Positions 43,129 to 52,673 are shown, numbered from the stretch's first letter. The stretch: DNA of 64,000 nucleotides from an uncultured bacterium (GCA_905214465.1 CAJMMD010000010.1:12640-76639); one strand, 5' to 3'. Notes: generated by a model from the letters alone, not told the origin. A program made the numbers and translations.

Positions 43129-43213
43129 GGGGGCGTGGCGGAATTGGCATACGCAGGAGACTTAAAATCTCTCGCCGCAAGGATTGTGGGTTCGAGTCCC
43201 ACCGCCCCTACCA
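43129..43213 (+). tRNA. tRNA-Leu (anticodon UAA)
   Basis: Acceptor arms GGGGGCG (43129-43135) and CGCCCCT pair, with discriminator A and encoded CCA (43211-43213). The anticodon loop CTTAAAA gives anticodon UAA. A long variable arm (CGCCGCAAGGATTGTG region) and the T arm GGTTCGAGTCC fit a class II tRNA-Leu. Confidence 0.95.
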
Positions 43214-43224
43214 TATGAAGCGTT

Positions 43225-43266
43225 CGAGCCCGTGTCCCCAAGGGATGCGGGCTCGTTTCTTTTTCA
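43225..43266 (+). terminator. Terminator of tRNA-Leu
   Basis: CGAGCCCG and CGGGCTCG arms (43225-43232 and 43248-43255) enclose a short loop and are followed by TTTCTTTTTC. Confidence 0.8.
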
Positions 43267-43298
43267 CGCCGGCGGGACTCTAAGTTGCGGTGGAATAG

Positions 43299-44300
43299 CT
43301 AGAGGGTGCTGAGGCTGGGGGTCCAGGCGATGGTGGGAGTCGCGCCGTCGAGAACCTCGTTGATGGTGGCGGCCATGCCGGCGAGCAAGCTGTTCTCGCT
43401 TACGGTGAGCGTGTCGTAGCCGCCGACTCGCATGAGCTCGCGAATCACCACGGCGCCTGCCAAGATCACGCCCGCGCGCTTGGGTTGCACGCCCGGCAAC
43501 GCGGCGATGCCCGCAACATCCAGCGCGGACATGCGCTCGATAGCGGCCGAAACCTGCTCCAGCGAAAGCTCGCGCAGGTGCACAAAGCTCGAATCATACG
43601 GCTCCAGCTCGTGAACGAGTGCCACGAGCGTAGTGACGGTACCACCCACCGCGACCAGGCGCTCGGCGCGCTCAAAGTCGACAGGCAGGCTCTCAAAATA
43701 GCCCGCAAACTGCTCGCCCGCCCAGTTGGCAGCGGCAGCAAGCTCGCCGTCCGCCGGCGGCAGCGCCGAGAAAAACCGCTCGGTCACGCGACGGCAACCG
43801 ATGTCCAGCGAGCGCGTTCCCTCCAGAGCAAAGATGCCGCGCTCCGGTGCATAGACGCCCGTCGCGAGCTCCGTGGATCCGCCGCCCGAATCGGCAACGA
43901 TGATGCGCTCGCCGGCAAAGTCGTGCGCCACGCCAAAAAACGTCAGGCGTGCCTCGACCTCGCCCGGAATCACCTGAGGCTCAAGCCCCAGATCGCGCAG
44001 GCCGTCCAGCAGCAGCGCGGCATTGGAGGCATCGCGCGCGGCGCTCGTGCACGTGGTGCAGATGCACGCGGCCCCAAAGGCACGGGCCTCGTCCACAAAC
44101 ATGCGACACGCAGCGAGCACGCGCTCAACGGCCGCCTCGCAAAAGCGCCCCGTCGCGTCCACGCCCTCGCCCAAGTCGGTAATCTCGGTATGCTTGGACG
44201 AGTCCACGATCGTCCCGCCCTCGACCTGGGCCAACACCAGTCGCGACGACACCGTTCCCAGGTCAATCGCCGCCACCTTATATCGTTTGCAATTTGTCAT
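43299..44300 (-). CDS. ppx: Ppx/GppA-family exopolyphosphatase
   Basis: 333 aa of the ASKHA actin-like fold: phosphate-1 loop AAIDLGTVSSRLVLA near the start, the TCTSAARDASN block, phosphate-2 VADSGGGSTELATG and the adenosine-side VAVGGTVTTLVAL. Such enzymes hydrolyse polyphosphate or pppGpp; the short (two-domain) form here is typical of Actinobacteria and lacks the C-terminal HD-like domains of E. coli Ppx. Which substrate dominates cannot be told from sequence. It lies 20 bp downstream of the DivIC/FtsB-like gene. Confidence 0.85.
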   Translation of the reverse strand: MTNCKRYKVAAIDLGTVSSRLVLAQVEGGTIVDSSKHTEITDLGEGVDATGRFCEAAVERVLAACRMFVDEARAFGAACICTTCTSAARDASNAALLLDGLRDLGLEPQVIPGEVEARLTFFGVAHDFAGERIIVADSGGGSTELATGVYAPERGIFALEGTRSLDIGCRRVTERFFSALPPADGELAAAANWAGEQFAGYFESLPVDFERAERLVAVGGTVTTLVALVHELEPYDSSFVHLRELSLEQVSAAIERMSALDVAGIAALPGVQPKRAGVILAGAVVIRELMRVGGYDTLTVSENSLLAGMAATINEVLDGATPTIAWTPSLSTL

Positions 44301-44320
44301 TGCGGGCTCCCCTCCGGGCG

Positions 44321-45082
44321 CTATTTGCCGTTGGACACGACCGTCTGGCCCTCGACGCCGTTAAACCCAAACAGCATGTCGAGCGCCTGGATGTACCACG
44401 GCGCATCCTTACCGACTTCTTCGATTTCCTTGGCAACTTCGCTGGCCTTCTTGGCGTTCGACGACCTCTGGCTCGACGAGGCATCCGAATCGCCGTCCAG
44501 GCCCTGCACTTCAATCCTCTTCTCGCCGGGCATCACCAGGCCCAGGTCCTCGGATGCCGCGTCCTTGATACCCTCCTCCGAGAGCAGCTTGTCGACGCTT
44601 TTTTGCAGCTCATCATTGTATTGCTGGCGAATCTCGACCTGCTTGGCCAAGATATCGCTCGAACGCTTTGCCACGTACAGATCGCGCACGGGGAAATACA
44701 GGCTCACGAGCACCAGCGCCACCACGATACCGATAAACAGCGGACGCAGAGGGCCATGCGTAAAGTCATAGATCGCCTTGACAACCGCGTTGTCGTTGGC
44801 GTAATGCATAAAGTCCGAGCCCGAAAGACGGTTCGAGGGCCTACTCGATTTGTCGTGTGCTTGAGTCGAGGGACGCGACGCATGCGACGAACGTGCCGGG
44901 CGCACCGGTCCATCTGCCAAGGTATTTGATTGAGCATTGGGGCGCGAGGTACTTGCCGGGCGCTGCGTGGAGCGGTCGGCGCCGGCATAAGCGGACCCAC
45001 CGAGCTGCACCGTGCGCGCACGGCGAGGCGACGGCTCGCGCGAACCGGCGGAATAGTACCTGTTGTCGTAAATCTGATCCAT
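44321..45082 (-). CDS. FtsB/DivIC-like septum formation protein
   Basis: 253 aa from the ATG at 45082; the upstream extension has no coding character. The long N-terminal region (1-130) is Ser/Pro/Arg-rich and disordered. One membrane helix (PLFIGIVVALVLVSLYFPV) follows, then a coiled coil (KQVEIRQQYNDELQKSVDKLLSE) and the YxLVMPGEKRIEV block typical of DivIC. FtsB/DivIC bridges FtsL and FtsQ in the divisome. It sits between eno and ppx, a common actinobacterial arrangement (eno-divIC-ppx). Confidence 0.82.
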   Translation of the reverse strand: MDQIYDNRYYSAGSREPSPRRARTVQLGGSAYAGADRSTQRPASTSRPNAQSNTLADGPVRPARSSHASRPSTQAHDKSSRPSNRLSGSDFMHYANDNAVVKAIYDFTHGPLRPLFIGIVVALVLVSLYFPVRDLYVAKRSSDILAKQVEIRQQYNDELQKSVDKLLSEEGIKDAASEDLGLVMPGEKRIEVQGLDGDSDASSSQRSSNAKKASEVAKEIEEVGKDAPWYIQALDMLFGFNGVEGQTVVSNGK

Positions 45083-45173
45083 GTGCGCCTTGTGCGGTTG
45101 AGGTTTGTTTGCGCTAAGTCCTTTAGTTATAGCACGAGCGCCTGCACCGCCTTCGCCAGCCTTTGCTCGACAT

Positions 45174-45205
45174 AAAAAAGGCGCTGAGCCGTATGGCCCA
45201 GCGCC
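45174..45205 (-). terminator. Terminator of eno
   Basis: Minus-strand GGCGCTGGGCC and GGCTCAGCGCC arms are followed by TTTTTTATG, about 70 bp after the enolase stop. Confidence 0.85.
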
Positions 45206-45277
45206 CATGGCGCTTTGCAGCATCCAGTCAAGGCGGGACGGAACCGAGTCAGCCTCCCCCTCGCCAAATTCGCCCGT

Positions 45278-46567
45278 TTAGCGAATGTTGTAAAACGCGG
45301 CCTTGCCGGCATAGCGCGCGCTGCCCTCGAGCTCGTCCTCGATGCGGATGAGCTGGTTGTACTTGGCGATACGGTCGCTGCGGCACGGGGCGCCCGACTT
45401 GATCTGGCCGGCGTTGACGCCCACGACCAGGTCGGCAATCGTGGAGTCCTCAGTCTCGCCGGAGCGGTGGCTCACGATGCAAGCATAGCCGGCCTCCTTG
45501 GCGGTCTCGATGGCCTCGAGCGACTCGGTGAGTGTGCCGATCTGGTTGACCTTGACCAGGATCGCGTTGGCGGCACCCAGCTCGATGCCCTTCTTAAGGC
45601 GCTCGGTGTTGGTGACGAACAGGTCGTCGCCCACCAGCTGCACCTTGTTGCCAATGCGACGGGTGAGCTCAACCCAGCCGTCCCAGTCCTCCTCGGCCAT
45701 GCCGTCCTCGATGGAGATGATGGGATAGGTGTCGACGAGCTTTTCCCAGTAATCAACCATCTGGGCGCTCGTGTACTCCACGCCCTCGCCCTTGAGCTCG
45801 TACATGCCGGTCTCGGCGTTGTAGAACTCGGTCGAGGCCGGGTCCATGGCGTACATGAAGTCGACGCCGGGCTTAAAGCCGGCCTTCTCCACGGCCTTGG
45901 TGATGTACTCGAACGGCTCGGCATTGGTCTTGAGGTTGGGCGCAAAGCCGCCCTCGTCGCCCACGCCGCCGCCCAGGCCGGCCTCGTGCAGCGCGCCCTT
46001 GAGGGTGTGGTAGACCTCGGCGCACCAACGCAGGCCCTCGGCAAAGCTCGGGGCGCCCACCGGCATGATCATGAACTCCTGGAAGTCAACGTTATTGTCG
46101 GCATGGACGCCACCGTTGAGGATATTCATCATAGGCGTGGGCAGCAGGTGGGCGTTGACGCCGCCCAGGTACTGGTACAGCGACAGGCCCGCCGACTCGG
46201 CAGCGGCGCGGGCGACGGCCAACGACACGCCCAGGATGGCGTTGGCACCGAGCTTGGTCTTGTTGGGGGTACCGTCCGCGGCAATCAGCGCGGCATCGAC
46301 GGCACGCTGGTCGAAGGCGTCGAAGCCCACGACGGCGTTAGCGCACTCGTTATTGACGTGCTCGACGGCCTGCGAAACGCCCTTGCCCAGATAGCGGCCC
46401 TTGTCGCCGTCGCGCAGCTCACATGCCTCAAAGGCGCCGGTCGAAGCACCCGAAGGCACCATTGCGCGGCCAAAGCTGCCGTCCTCGAGCACGACCTCGA
46501 CCTCGACGGTGGGATTGCCGCGGCTGTCGAGCACCTCGCGACCGTAGACGTCCAAAATATCGCTCAT
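45278..46567 (-). CDS. eno: Enolase
   Basis: 429 aa, the full length of bacterial enolases. It interconverts 2-phosphoglycerate and phosphoenolpyruvate in glycolysis and is also an RNA-degradosome component in many bacteria. Recognisable: REVLDSRGNPTVEVEV at the N-terminus, GASTGAFEACELRDGD, Mg ligands in SIEDGMAEEDWDGW and VGDDLFVTN, catalytic Lys in ANAILVKVNQIGTLTE and SHRSGETED. The start at 46567 is preceded by GAGAGGGAGACAAC. Confidence 0.97.
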   Translation of the reverse strand: MSDILDVYGREVLDSRGNPTVEVEVVLEDGSFGRAMVPSGASTGAFEACELRDGDKGRYLGKGVSQAVEHVNNECANAVVGFDAFDQRAVDAALIAADGTPNKTKLGANAILGVSLAVARAAAESAGLSLYQYLGGVNAHLLPTPMMNILNGGVHADNNVDFQEFMIMPVGAPSFAEGLRWCAEVYHTLKGALHEAGLGGGVGDEGGFAPNLKTNAEPFEYITKAVEKAGFKPGVDFMYAMDPASTEFYNAETGMYELKGEGVEYTSAQMVDYWEKLVDTYPIISIEDGMAEEDWDGWVELTRRIGNKVQLVGDDLFVTNTERLKKGIELGAANAILVKVNQIGTLTESLEAIETAKEAGYACIVSHRSGETEDSTIADLVVGVNAGQIKSGAPCRSDRIAKYNQLIRIEDELEGSARYAGKAAFYNIR

Positions 46568-46696
46568 GTTGTCTCCCTCTCACTTGGAAACGGGTTGAAT
46601 GCTTGGCGACACGGCTTGCACGCTACAGCGGCGCGCAGGTTCATAAGTTAGCCTTATCGCACTTTTTGCATTATGCCCTAAGTTAGCCAAGGGATA

Positions 46697-46748
46697 CAAT
46701 CTTTTTAAAAATAATAGGGGCGATGGGACAAGTCCGTCCCGTCGCCCC
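46697..46748 (-). terminator. Terminator of the yfcE-mazG operon
   Basis: Minus-strand GGGGCGACGGGAC pairs with GTCCCATCGCCCC around GGACTT, followed by TATTATTTTTAAAAAG. It lies 8 bp after the mazG stop. Confidence 0.85.
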
Positions 46749-46755
46749 CGCAGTC

Positions 46756-47616
46756 TTACTCCTCTGCCTTTGCGGCATCCCAGAGGTCATTGAGGCCGTG
46801 GGTCGAAAGCTCGGCCAGATCCACGTGGGCGTCGGCCGCCATCTGCTCCATCGCGGCCCAGCGACGACGGAACTTGGCCGTGCTCGCGCGCAGGGCGCTC
46901 TCGGCGTCGATGCCCTCTTTGCGTGCAACGTTGACCAGAGCAAAGAGCAGGTCGCCAAACTCCATCTCGCGCTCGGGCGAGCCGGGGGCCTCGGCCTCAA
47001 ACTCGGCACGCTCCTCGGCAACCTCGTCCCACACGTCCTGGACCGTCTCCCACTCAAAGCCCACGGCCGCTGCCTTGCGCGACACCTTCTGGGCCTGCAT
47101 CAGCGCCGGCAGGTGCGTGGGCACGCCGTCGAGTAGACCCTCGGGTGCGGCCTCGCCTGCCGCCACGGCCTTGTCCTTGGCAGCCTTCTCGGCAAGTTTG
47201 ACCTCGTCCCAGATCTTGAGCACCTCGTCGGAGCTCTCGGCATCCGCATCGCCAAACACGTGTGGGCGGCGGCGAATGAGCTTGGCGTCGATATCGCGTG
47301 CCACATCGGCCAGCGTAAACTCGCCCGCGTCCGCCGCAATCTGCGCATGCAGCACCACCTGCATGAGCACATCGCCCAGCTCCTCGCGCAGATGCGCCAC
47401 GTCGTCCGCCTCGATGCAATCGAGCGCCTCATAGGCCTCCTCGATCATGTTCTTGCCGATGCTCCGATGCGTCTGCTCGCGATCCCACGGGCAGCCATCG
47501 GGCTGACGCAGACGCCAGATGGTCTGCACCAGATGCTGCAGCTCGACCGACGCGTCGACCAGCGTGGACAGATCGCGCGAGCCCTCGGCATTTTGCTGAG
47601 CCATGTGCTGCGCCAT
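46756..47616 (-). CDS. mazG: MazG nucleoside triphosphate pyrophosphohydrolase
   Basis: 286 aa from the ATG at 47616, with GGAGGAGGAATAACC upstream; the longer open frame overlaps yfcE and is not used. Two tandem MazG domains: first RLRQPDGCPWDREQTHRSI followed by EEAYEALDCIE and REELGDVLMQVVLHA; second with FEWETVQDVWDEVAEERAEF and EFGDLLFALVNVARKEGIDA. The EExxE...EexxD Mg-binding motifs are present. It hydrolyses NTPs to NMP and PPi, cleaning nucleotide pools. Starts 2 bp after the phosphodiesterase stop. Confidence 0.93.
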   Translation of the reverse strand: MAQHMAQQNAEGSRDLSTLVDASVELQHLVQTIWRLRQPDGCPWDREQTHRSIGKNMIEEAYEALDCIEADDVAHLREELGDVLMQVVLHAQIAADAGEFTLADVARDIDAKLIRRRPHVFGDADAESSDEVLKIWDEVKLAEKAAKDKAVAAGEAAPEGLLDGVPTHLPALMQAQKVSRKAAAVGFEWETVQDVWDEVAEERAEFEAEAPGSPEREMEFGDLLFALVNVARKEGIDAESALRASTAKFRRRWAAMEQMAADAHVDLAELSTHGLNDLWDAAKAEE

Positions 47617-47618
47617 GG

Positions 47619-48167
47619 TTATTCCTCCTCCAGGATCACGTGGCGGAACGCGCCGCCCTCGTAGATGCCGTAGCTGTGCGTACCGTCCTTGGGAATACTC
47701 ACGCTGCCGGGATTGAAGAGCCACAGGCCCGGGTGCGCCTCGCTTGCCTCGTTAACCTTGATGTGCGTGTGGCCGTAGACGAGCGCGGAGCCCTCGGGCA
47801 GCGCGGGCGCGTGGTCGACGCTGTTGTGCATGCCGGCGCCAAAGACGTGGCCGTGCGTCAGGAACAGCTCGCGGCCGGTCTCGTCGAACAGCGTGGCGTA
47901 GTCGGCCATGACGGGAAAGGCGAGCACCATCTGGTCGACCTCGGCGTCGCAGTTGCCGCGCACCGCGATGATGCGGTCGGCCAGGGCGTTGAGCAGCGGA
48001 ATCACGCGCTTGGGGGCGTAGTCGCGCGGCAGGTCGTTGCGCGGGCCGTGGTAGAGCAGGTCGCCCAGCAGCACGACGCGGTCGGGCTGCTCGGATTCGA
48101 TGGCGGCGACCAGGCGCTCGGTCCAGTATGCCGAGCCGTGAATGTCGGAAGCGATGAGGTATTTCAT
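47619..48167 (-). CDS. yfcE: YfcE-type metallophosphodiesterase
   Basis: 182 aa from the ATG at 48167 (GAAAGGACCACC upstream). Motifs: SDIHGSAYW, LGDLLYHGPRN, RGNCD, THGH and YGHTHIK, with NPGSVSIPKD near the end, the signature arrangement of YfcE/MJ0936 phosphodiesterases. These hydrolyse phosphodiester model substrates and possibly cyclic nucleotides; the natural substrate is unknown. Co-transcribed with mazG. Confidence 0.9.
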   Translation of the reverse strand: MKYLIASDIHGSAYWTERLVAAIESEQPDRVVLLGDLLYHGPRNDLPRDYAPKRVIPLLNALADRIIAVRGNCDAEVDQMVLAFPVMADYATLFDETGRELFLTHGHVFGAGMHNSVDHAPALPEGSALVYGHTHIKVNEASEAHPGLWLFNPGSVSIPKDGTHSYGIYEGGAFRHVILEEE

Positions 48168-48238
48168 GGTGGTCCTTTCGGGTAGGGTTGATGGGGGCTG
48201 AATACGGGGTCCGGCGGATGTGGAGCCCATCTACCGTG

Positions 48239-48724
48239 TTACTCGAATCGTAGCGCCGCGCTCTGAGCCGCCTGCATCACGCGTTGGAGTGGCACGCCAT
48301 GTTCGCGGGCAAGACGGGCGCAATCCTCGTACTCGGGAGCCGCGCGCTCGCTGCCGTCTGGCAGGGTCGCCACCTTAACGGATACCTCGCCCCAAGGCGT
48401 TGTCACCTGCTCGAATCGGCGCGGCAGGCAAACGCGTTCCATCACCTGGCGACGAATGGCGTTGGTCGTGGTCTCCAAAAAGATAATCGTCTGCAGGCGC
48501 TCGATATCCTCGTGTGAGCAGATCACCTGCAACTGCCAGCCGGGGCGGCCTTTTTTGCAGTAGAGGGGCAGCCAGTGCACCTCGCGGGCGCCGGCCTCGC
48601 GCAGGCGGTCAGCGGCATAGGCGAGTACCTCGGGCGACGCATCATCGATGTCGCACTCCAGCTTGACGATGGTTTCGGGCGCATCGGTCTCGCGGGACAG
48701 CGGAGATGTACTTCCACGTTGCAT
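48239..48724 (-). CDS. LarC C-terminal-domain (LarC2-like) protein
   Basis: 161 aa from the ATG at 48724 (GGAAAGGA upstream). Sequence ETIVKLECDIDDASPEVLAY, then REAGAREVHWLPLYCKKGRP and FLETTTNAIRRQVMERVCL match the C-terminal half of LarC, the nickel-pincer cofactor synthase of lactate racemase. Full LarC is about 400 aa or made by frameshift from larC1 and larC2. No LarC1 or other lar gene is in the window. It may function with a distant LarC1 or have been repurposed. Confidence 0.8.
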   Translation of the reverse strand: MQRGSTSPLSRETDAPETIVKLECDIDDASPEVLAYAADRLREAGAREVHWLPLYCKKGRPGWQLQVICSHEDIERLQTIIFLETTTNAIRRQVMERVCLPRRFEQVTTPWGEVSVKVATLPDGSERAAPEYEDCARLAREHGVPLQRVMQAAQSAALRFE

Positions 48725-48826
48725 ACGGTCCGGATCCTTTCCGCACGGGCTCGTTTTATTCACCCAAACGCTAGCACATCGAACGTGGCACAGGCGTGAC
48801 TTTCGTCCGTCGTCGCCCTTGCCCCT

Positions 48827-48900
48827 ATCCAAACATGTACGTCAGCCTCCAAACATGTCATTTTTTGTCGGTTTTGGAGGCTGACGTACACGTTTTGGAG
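48827..48900. repeat. Long imperfect hairpin with duplicated CCAAAACATGT half-sites
   Basis: Perfect 18-bp arms TGTACGTCAGCCTCCAAA (48836-48853) and TTTGGAGGCTGACGTACA (48873-48890) enclose a 19-nt loop. Flanking CCAAACATG and CGTTTTGGAG add outer and inner repeats. It lies in the divergent region between larC2-like and the ABC exporter genes. Confidence 0.65.
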
Positions 48901-49106
48901 CGGGCCGCACACGATCAAAATTGCGCCCGCATTCCGTCCACCACAAAGTTCGCCGCACTCAACAATTTTGAACTTTCTACGCAGTTCATCGGCTAAAAAT
49001 TACCCTCGGCATACTTACCCGCTGCACGATGTTACTCTAGTTGCATTTGGCTAACTAAGCGGCTGCCGAGGACCCAGCCCGGCACCGTTACGGCATAGGA
49101 GGTTTC

Positions 49107-52100
49107 ATGTTCGAGAAGCGGCTCTTCTCCCTGGTTCCGCAGGCAACGCCCTACATTGTGGCGAGCGTCCTGTTTAAATGGATCGCGCTGATGGCAAACA
49201 TCACGGTGATGTGGATCCTCGCGCGCATTCTGGGCGGCATCGTTGCCGGCGGACTGCCGGCTGCACTCGCCGTCGACGCGCTCGCGCAGGCAACTCCGCC
49301 GCTCGCCGGCGCCATCATCGTGCGCGCCGCCGCCATCTATCTGGCGCAGCGTTCCGGTGACAAGGCCGCCTTCAAAGCCGTCCGCCGCGTGCGCTCGCTC
49401 GTCTACGACAAGCTCACCGCACTCGGCCCCTCCTACACCGAGACCGTCCCCACCGCCGAGGCCGTCCAGACCAGCGTCGAGGGCGCCACGCAACTCCAGG
49501 TGTACTTTGGCGGCTACCTGCCGCAGCTCTTCTTTGCGGGCTTGGCACCCATCACGCTGTTTGTACTGCTCGTGGGCCAGGCGGGTCTTCCCGCCGCGCT
49601 GCTGCTCGCCTGCGTTCCGGTCATCCCCGTCTCCATCATGATGGTCATGCGCAACGCCAAAAAGATCGGTGCCGAGTACTGGGGCAGCTATGTCGATCTG
49701 GGCGGCATGTTCCTGGAGGCCGTGCAGGGTCTCACCACCCTTAAGGTCTACCAGGCCGATCGCAGCTGGCACGAGCGCATCAACGCAGAGTCCGAGCGTT
49801 TCCGCACAGCGACCATGCGCCTGCTGGTGATGCAGCTGCGCTCCATTTGCGTTATGGACCTGGTCGTCTATATGGGCGCCGCGCTCGGCATTATCGTAGC
49901 CGCGCTGCAGCTCGCCACGGGCAAGATTGGCTTTGAGGCTGCCTTCCTCATCGTCTTTCTGTCGCAGGAGTTCTTTTTGCCCATGCGCCGCCTGGGATCG
50001 CTGTTCCACACGGCCATGAACGGCATGGCCGCCTCGCGCCGCATGTTTGGCATTTTGGATACGCCCGAGCCCGAGCGCGGCGATGTTGAGCTTGACGGTC
50101 GCGGCGATATCGAGCTCGCGGGCGTGAGCTATGCATACGGCAACCGCACGGTGCTGGACAGCGCCAGCGCGACCATTGCGCACGGCTCGCTCGTGGCACT
50201 CGTGGGCGAAAGCGGCGGCGGCAAGTCCACGCTCGCGGGGATTATCGCGGGCCGCAAGGGTGCCTACCGTGGCAGCGTTCGCATTGGCGGCGTCGAGCTG
50301 CGCGATGCCACGGCCGCCTCACTCATGCGTGCCGTCACCCTGGTGCCCACCAACGGCTACCTGTTTGCCGGCACCCTGCGCGACAACCTGCTGCTCGCCC
50401 AGCCCAACGCCACCGACGCCGAGCTTTTGCGCGCGCTCGGCCGCACGCGCGTGGCGGCCTTTGTGCAGGCCAACGGCGGGCTCGACATGGTGATTAACGA
50501 GGGCGGCACCAACCTTTCGGGTGGCCAGCGCCAGCGCGTGTGCATGGCACGCGCCCTGCTGCACGACTCGCCGATCTATGTGTTTGACGAGGCGACGAGC
50601 AACGTCGATGCCACAAGCGAAGCCGCAATCGGCGAGGTCATTGCATCGCTCGCCGGCGAGCACACCGTAATCGTGGTGGCGCATCGCCTGTCGACAATCG
50701 TGGACGCCGATCAGATTCTGGTGCTGGAGCGCGGTCGCATTGCCGAGCGCGGCACCCATGATGAGCTCCTGTCGGACGCGGGCGCCTATGCGCGCATGTG
50801 GAACAGCCAGGAGCAGCTCTCGGCATATGCGTATGCGGAGGATGATGCCGAGGATGCCGGCGCGGTTGAGGCTGTTGGCGGCAGTACTGCCCGTACCGAT
50901 GGCCTCAACGGTGCTAGCTCGTCTTCCGCTGCCGCGGCGCCTGACTCCGGCCGCGCCCGTCGCTCGGCGCCGTCCATCATATGGCGCATGATGGGGCTCG
51001 TCCGACCGCTTGCCGGCTGGCTTGTGCTAGCCGTCGCGCTGGGCAGCATTGGTATGCTCACCGCCGCGTTCGTGCCGGCCTTTGGCGCCCTTGGCCTTAT
51101 GGCCGCGCTGGGCCGCAACGCCTTGGGGCTTGGTCTGATCGCAGCATGCGCGGCCTGTGCCGCCTGCGGCATCGCACGCGGGCCGCTCCACTACGGCGAG
51201 CAGCTCTGCAACCATTACATCGCGTTTCGCCTGCTCGCGCACATTCGCGACCTGGTGTTTGGCGCCCTGCGCCAGCTCGCCCCCGCCAAGCTCGAGGGCC
51301 GCGGCAAGGGCGAGCTCGTGAGCCTGGTCACCTCGGATATCGAGCTGCTCGAGGTCTTCTACGCGCACACCATCTCGCCCATTGCCATCGCTCTGGTCTG
51401 CACCGTTGTGTTTGAGGGCTTTTTGCTGGCTGTGAGCCCCGAGCTCGCGGGCATCGCGCTCGTGGCCTACGCGGTCCTGGGCGTGCTGCTGCCCCTGACC
51501 TCGGCCAAGGCGTGCGGCACCACCGGCCGCCAGAGCCGCGAGGGCGCCGGTAAGCTGGGTGCCTTTGTGCTCGACAGTCTACGCGGCGCGTCCGAGACTA
51601 TCCAGTTTGCCGGTGGCGCCGATCGCAGCCGTGCCCTGGGCAAGCTGACCGAGCAAGTCGGCGCCGTGGACGCGCGCCTCAAGCGCCGCCAGGCGGCCAG
51701 CGAGGCCGTAGCCGATGCGCTTATTCTTGCGGCCAATCTGGTGATGCTCGAGCGTGCGCTGCAGCTGGTTTCTGCGGGAACGATTGATTTTGCCGCGGCG
51801 TTTGTCGCCGTCTTTACCTTTGTGTCGTCGTTTGGCTCGGTGATGGCCGTGAGCCGCCTGGGCGCCTCACTGCAGGAGACGCTCGCCTCGGGCGCACGCG
51901 TGCTCGATTTGCTCGACGAGCAGCCCCAGTGCGCCGAGGTCGCCGATGGACAGAACGTTGAGTTTGCCGGCGCCGCAGCCGAGCATGTGAGCTTTAGCTA
52001 TGTGGGCGGCGTGGACGCGGGCGGTGCGGGCGCCACAGAGCAGGTCGCGAACGACACCGCTGCGAGTCTCATCCTCGACGACGTGACCTGCACCTTTGCG

Positions 52101-52673
52101 CCCGGTACCATGACCTGCATCATGGGGCGCTCGGGTTCGGGCAAGTCGACGCTGCTTAAGCTGCTCATGCGCTTTTGGGACCCCGCAGCCGGCACCATCA
52201 CGGTGAGCGGCGTCGATGCCCGCCACATCAACACGGCGAGCCTGCGCAGCCACGAGGCCTATATGACCCAGGACACGCATCTGTTCTGCGGCACCGTACG
52301 CGAGAACCTGCTGGTCGCGCACGCCAACGCCACCGATGCCGAGCTGCTCGACGCTTGCCGCTCCGCCTCACTCACCACGCTCATCGACCGTCTGCCGCAG
52401 GGACTCGACACGCCCGTTGCCGAGCTGGGCGACTCGCTTTCGGGCGGCGAGCGCCAGCGCATCGGCCTTGCGCGCATCTTCCTCAACGACGCACCCTTCA
52501 TCTTGCTCGACGAACCCACCAGCGCGCTCGATGCTCTCAACGAGGCGTCCGTGATGCAGGCAATCGACGAGCTCAAGCGCCGCGGCAAGACCATTGTGCT
52601 CGTGAGCCACCGTGCCAGCACCTGCGCGTTTGCCGATTTCTCGCTTTCGGTCGAGCATGGGAGGCTGAGCTAA
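49107..52673 (+). CDS. Fused CydDC-like ABC exporter
   Basis: 1188 aa holding two complete exporter halves. Half 1: membrane region (1-about 305), Walker A GESGGGKST (near 371) and signature NLSGGQRQR. Half 2: membrane region from about 640, Walker A GRSGSGKST and signature LSGGERQR, with LLDEPTSALD. Sequence style and domain order match the CydD and CydC pair that exports cysteine/glutathione and supports cytochrome bd assembly, here as one polypeptide with an acidic/Ser-rich linker. TAGGAGGTTTC precedes the ATG. The next gene overlaps by 1 bp (TAATG). No cydAB is nearby, so substrate assignment is by family. Confidence 0.8.
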   Translation: MFEKRLFSLVPQATPYIVASVLFKWIALMANITVMWILARILGGIVAGGLPAALAVDALAQATPPLAGAIIVRAAAIYLAQRSGDKAAFKAVRRVRSLVYDKLTALGPSYTETVPTAEAVQTSVEGATQLQVYFGGYLPQLFFAGLAPITLFVLLVGQAGLPAALLLACVPVIPVSIMMVMRNAKKIGAEYWGSYVDLGGMFLEAVQGLTTLKVYQADRSWHERINAESERFRTATMRLLVMQLRSICVMDLVVYMGAALGIIVAALQLATGKIGFEAAFLIVFLSQEFFLPMRRLGSLFHTAMNGMAASRRMFGILDTPEPERGDVELDGRGDIELAGVSYAYGNRTVLDSASATIAHGSLVALVGESGGGKSTLAGIIAGRKGAYRGSVRIGGVELRDATAASLMRAVTLVPTNGYLFAGTLRDNLLLAQPNATDAELLRALGRTRVAAFVQANGGLDMVINEGGTNLSGGQRQRVCMARALLHDSPIYVFDEATSNVDATSEAAIGEVIASLAGEHTVIVVAHRLSTIVDADQILVLERGRIAERGTHDELLSDAGAYARMWNSQEQLSAYAYAEDDAEDAGAVEAVGGSTARTDGLNGASSSSAAAAPDSGRARRSAPSIIWRMMGLVRPLAGWLVLAVALGSIGMLTAAFVPAFGALGLMAALGRNALGLGLIAACAACAACGIARGPLHYGEQLCNHYIAFRLLAHIRDLVFGALRQLAPAKLEGRGKGELVSLVTSDIELLEVFYAHTISPIAIALVCTVVFEGFLLAVSPELAGIALVAYAVLGVLLPLTSAKACGTTGRQSREGAGKLGAFVLDSLRGASETIQFAGGADRSRALGKLTEQVGAVDARLKRRQAASEAVADALILAANLVMLERALQLVSAGTIDFAAAFVAVFTFVSSFGSVMAVSRLGASLQETLASGARVLDLLDEQPQCAEVADGQNVEFAGAAAEHVSFSYVGGVDAGGAGATEQVANDTAASLILDDVTCTFAPGTMTCIMGRSGSGKSTLLKLLMRFWDPAAGTITVSGVDARHINTASLRSHEAYMTQDTHLFCGTVRENLLVAHANATDAELLDACRSASLTTLIDRLPQGLDTPVAELGDSLSGGERQRIGLARIFLNDAPFILLDEPTSALDALNEASVMQAIDELKRRGKTIVLVSHRASTCAFADFSLSVEHGRLS

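Noticed and set aside
43129..43213. tRNA-Leu considered as an island attachment site
   Set aside because: No 3'-end duplication was seen in the window and the genes on both sides are core-type; the accessory island ends several kilobases away.
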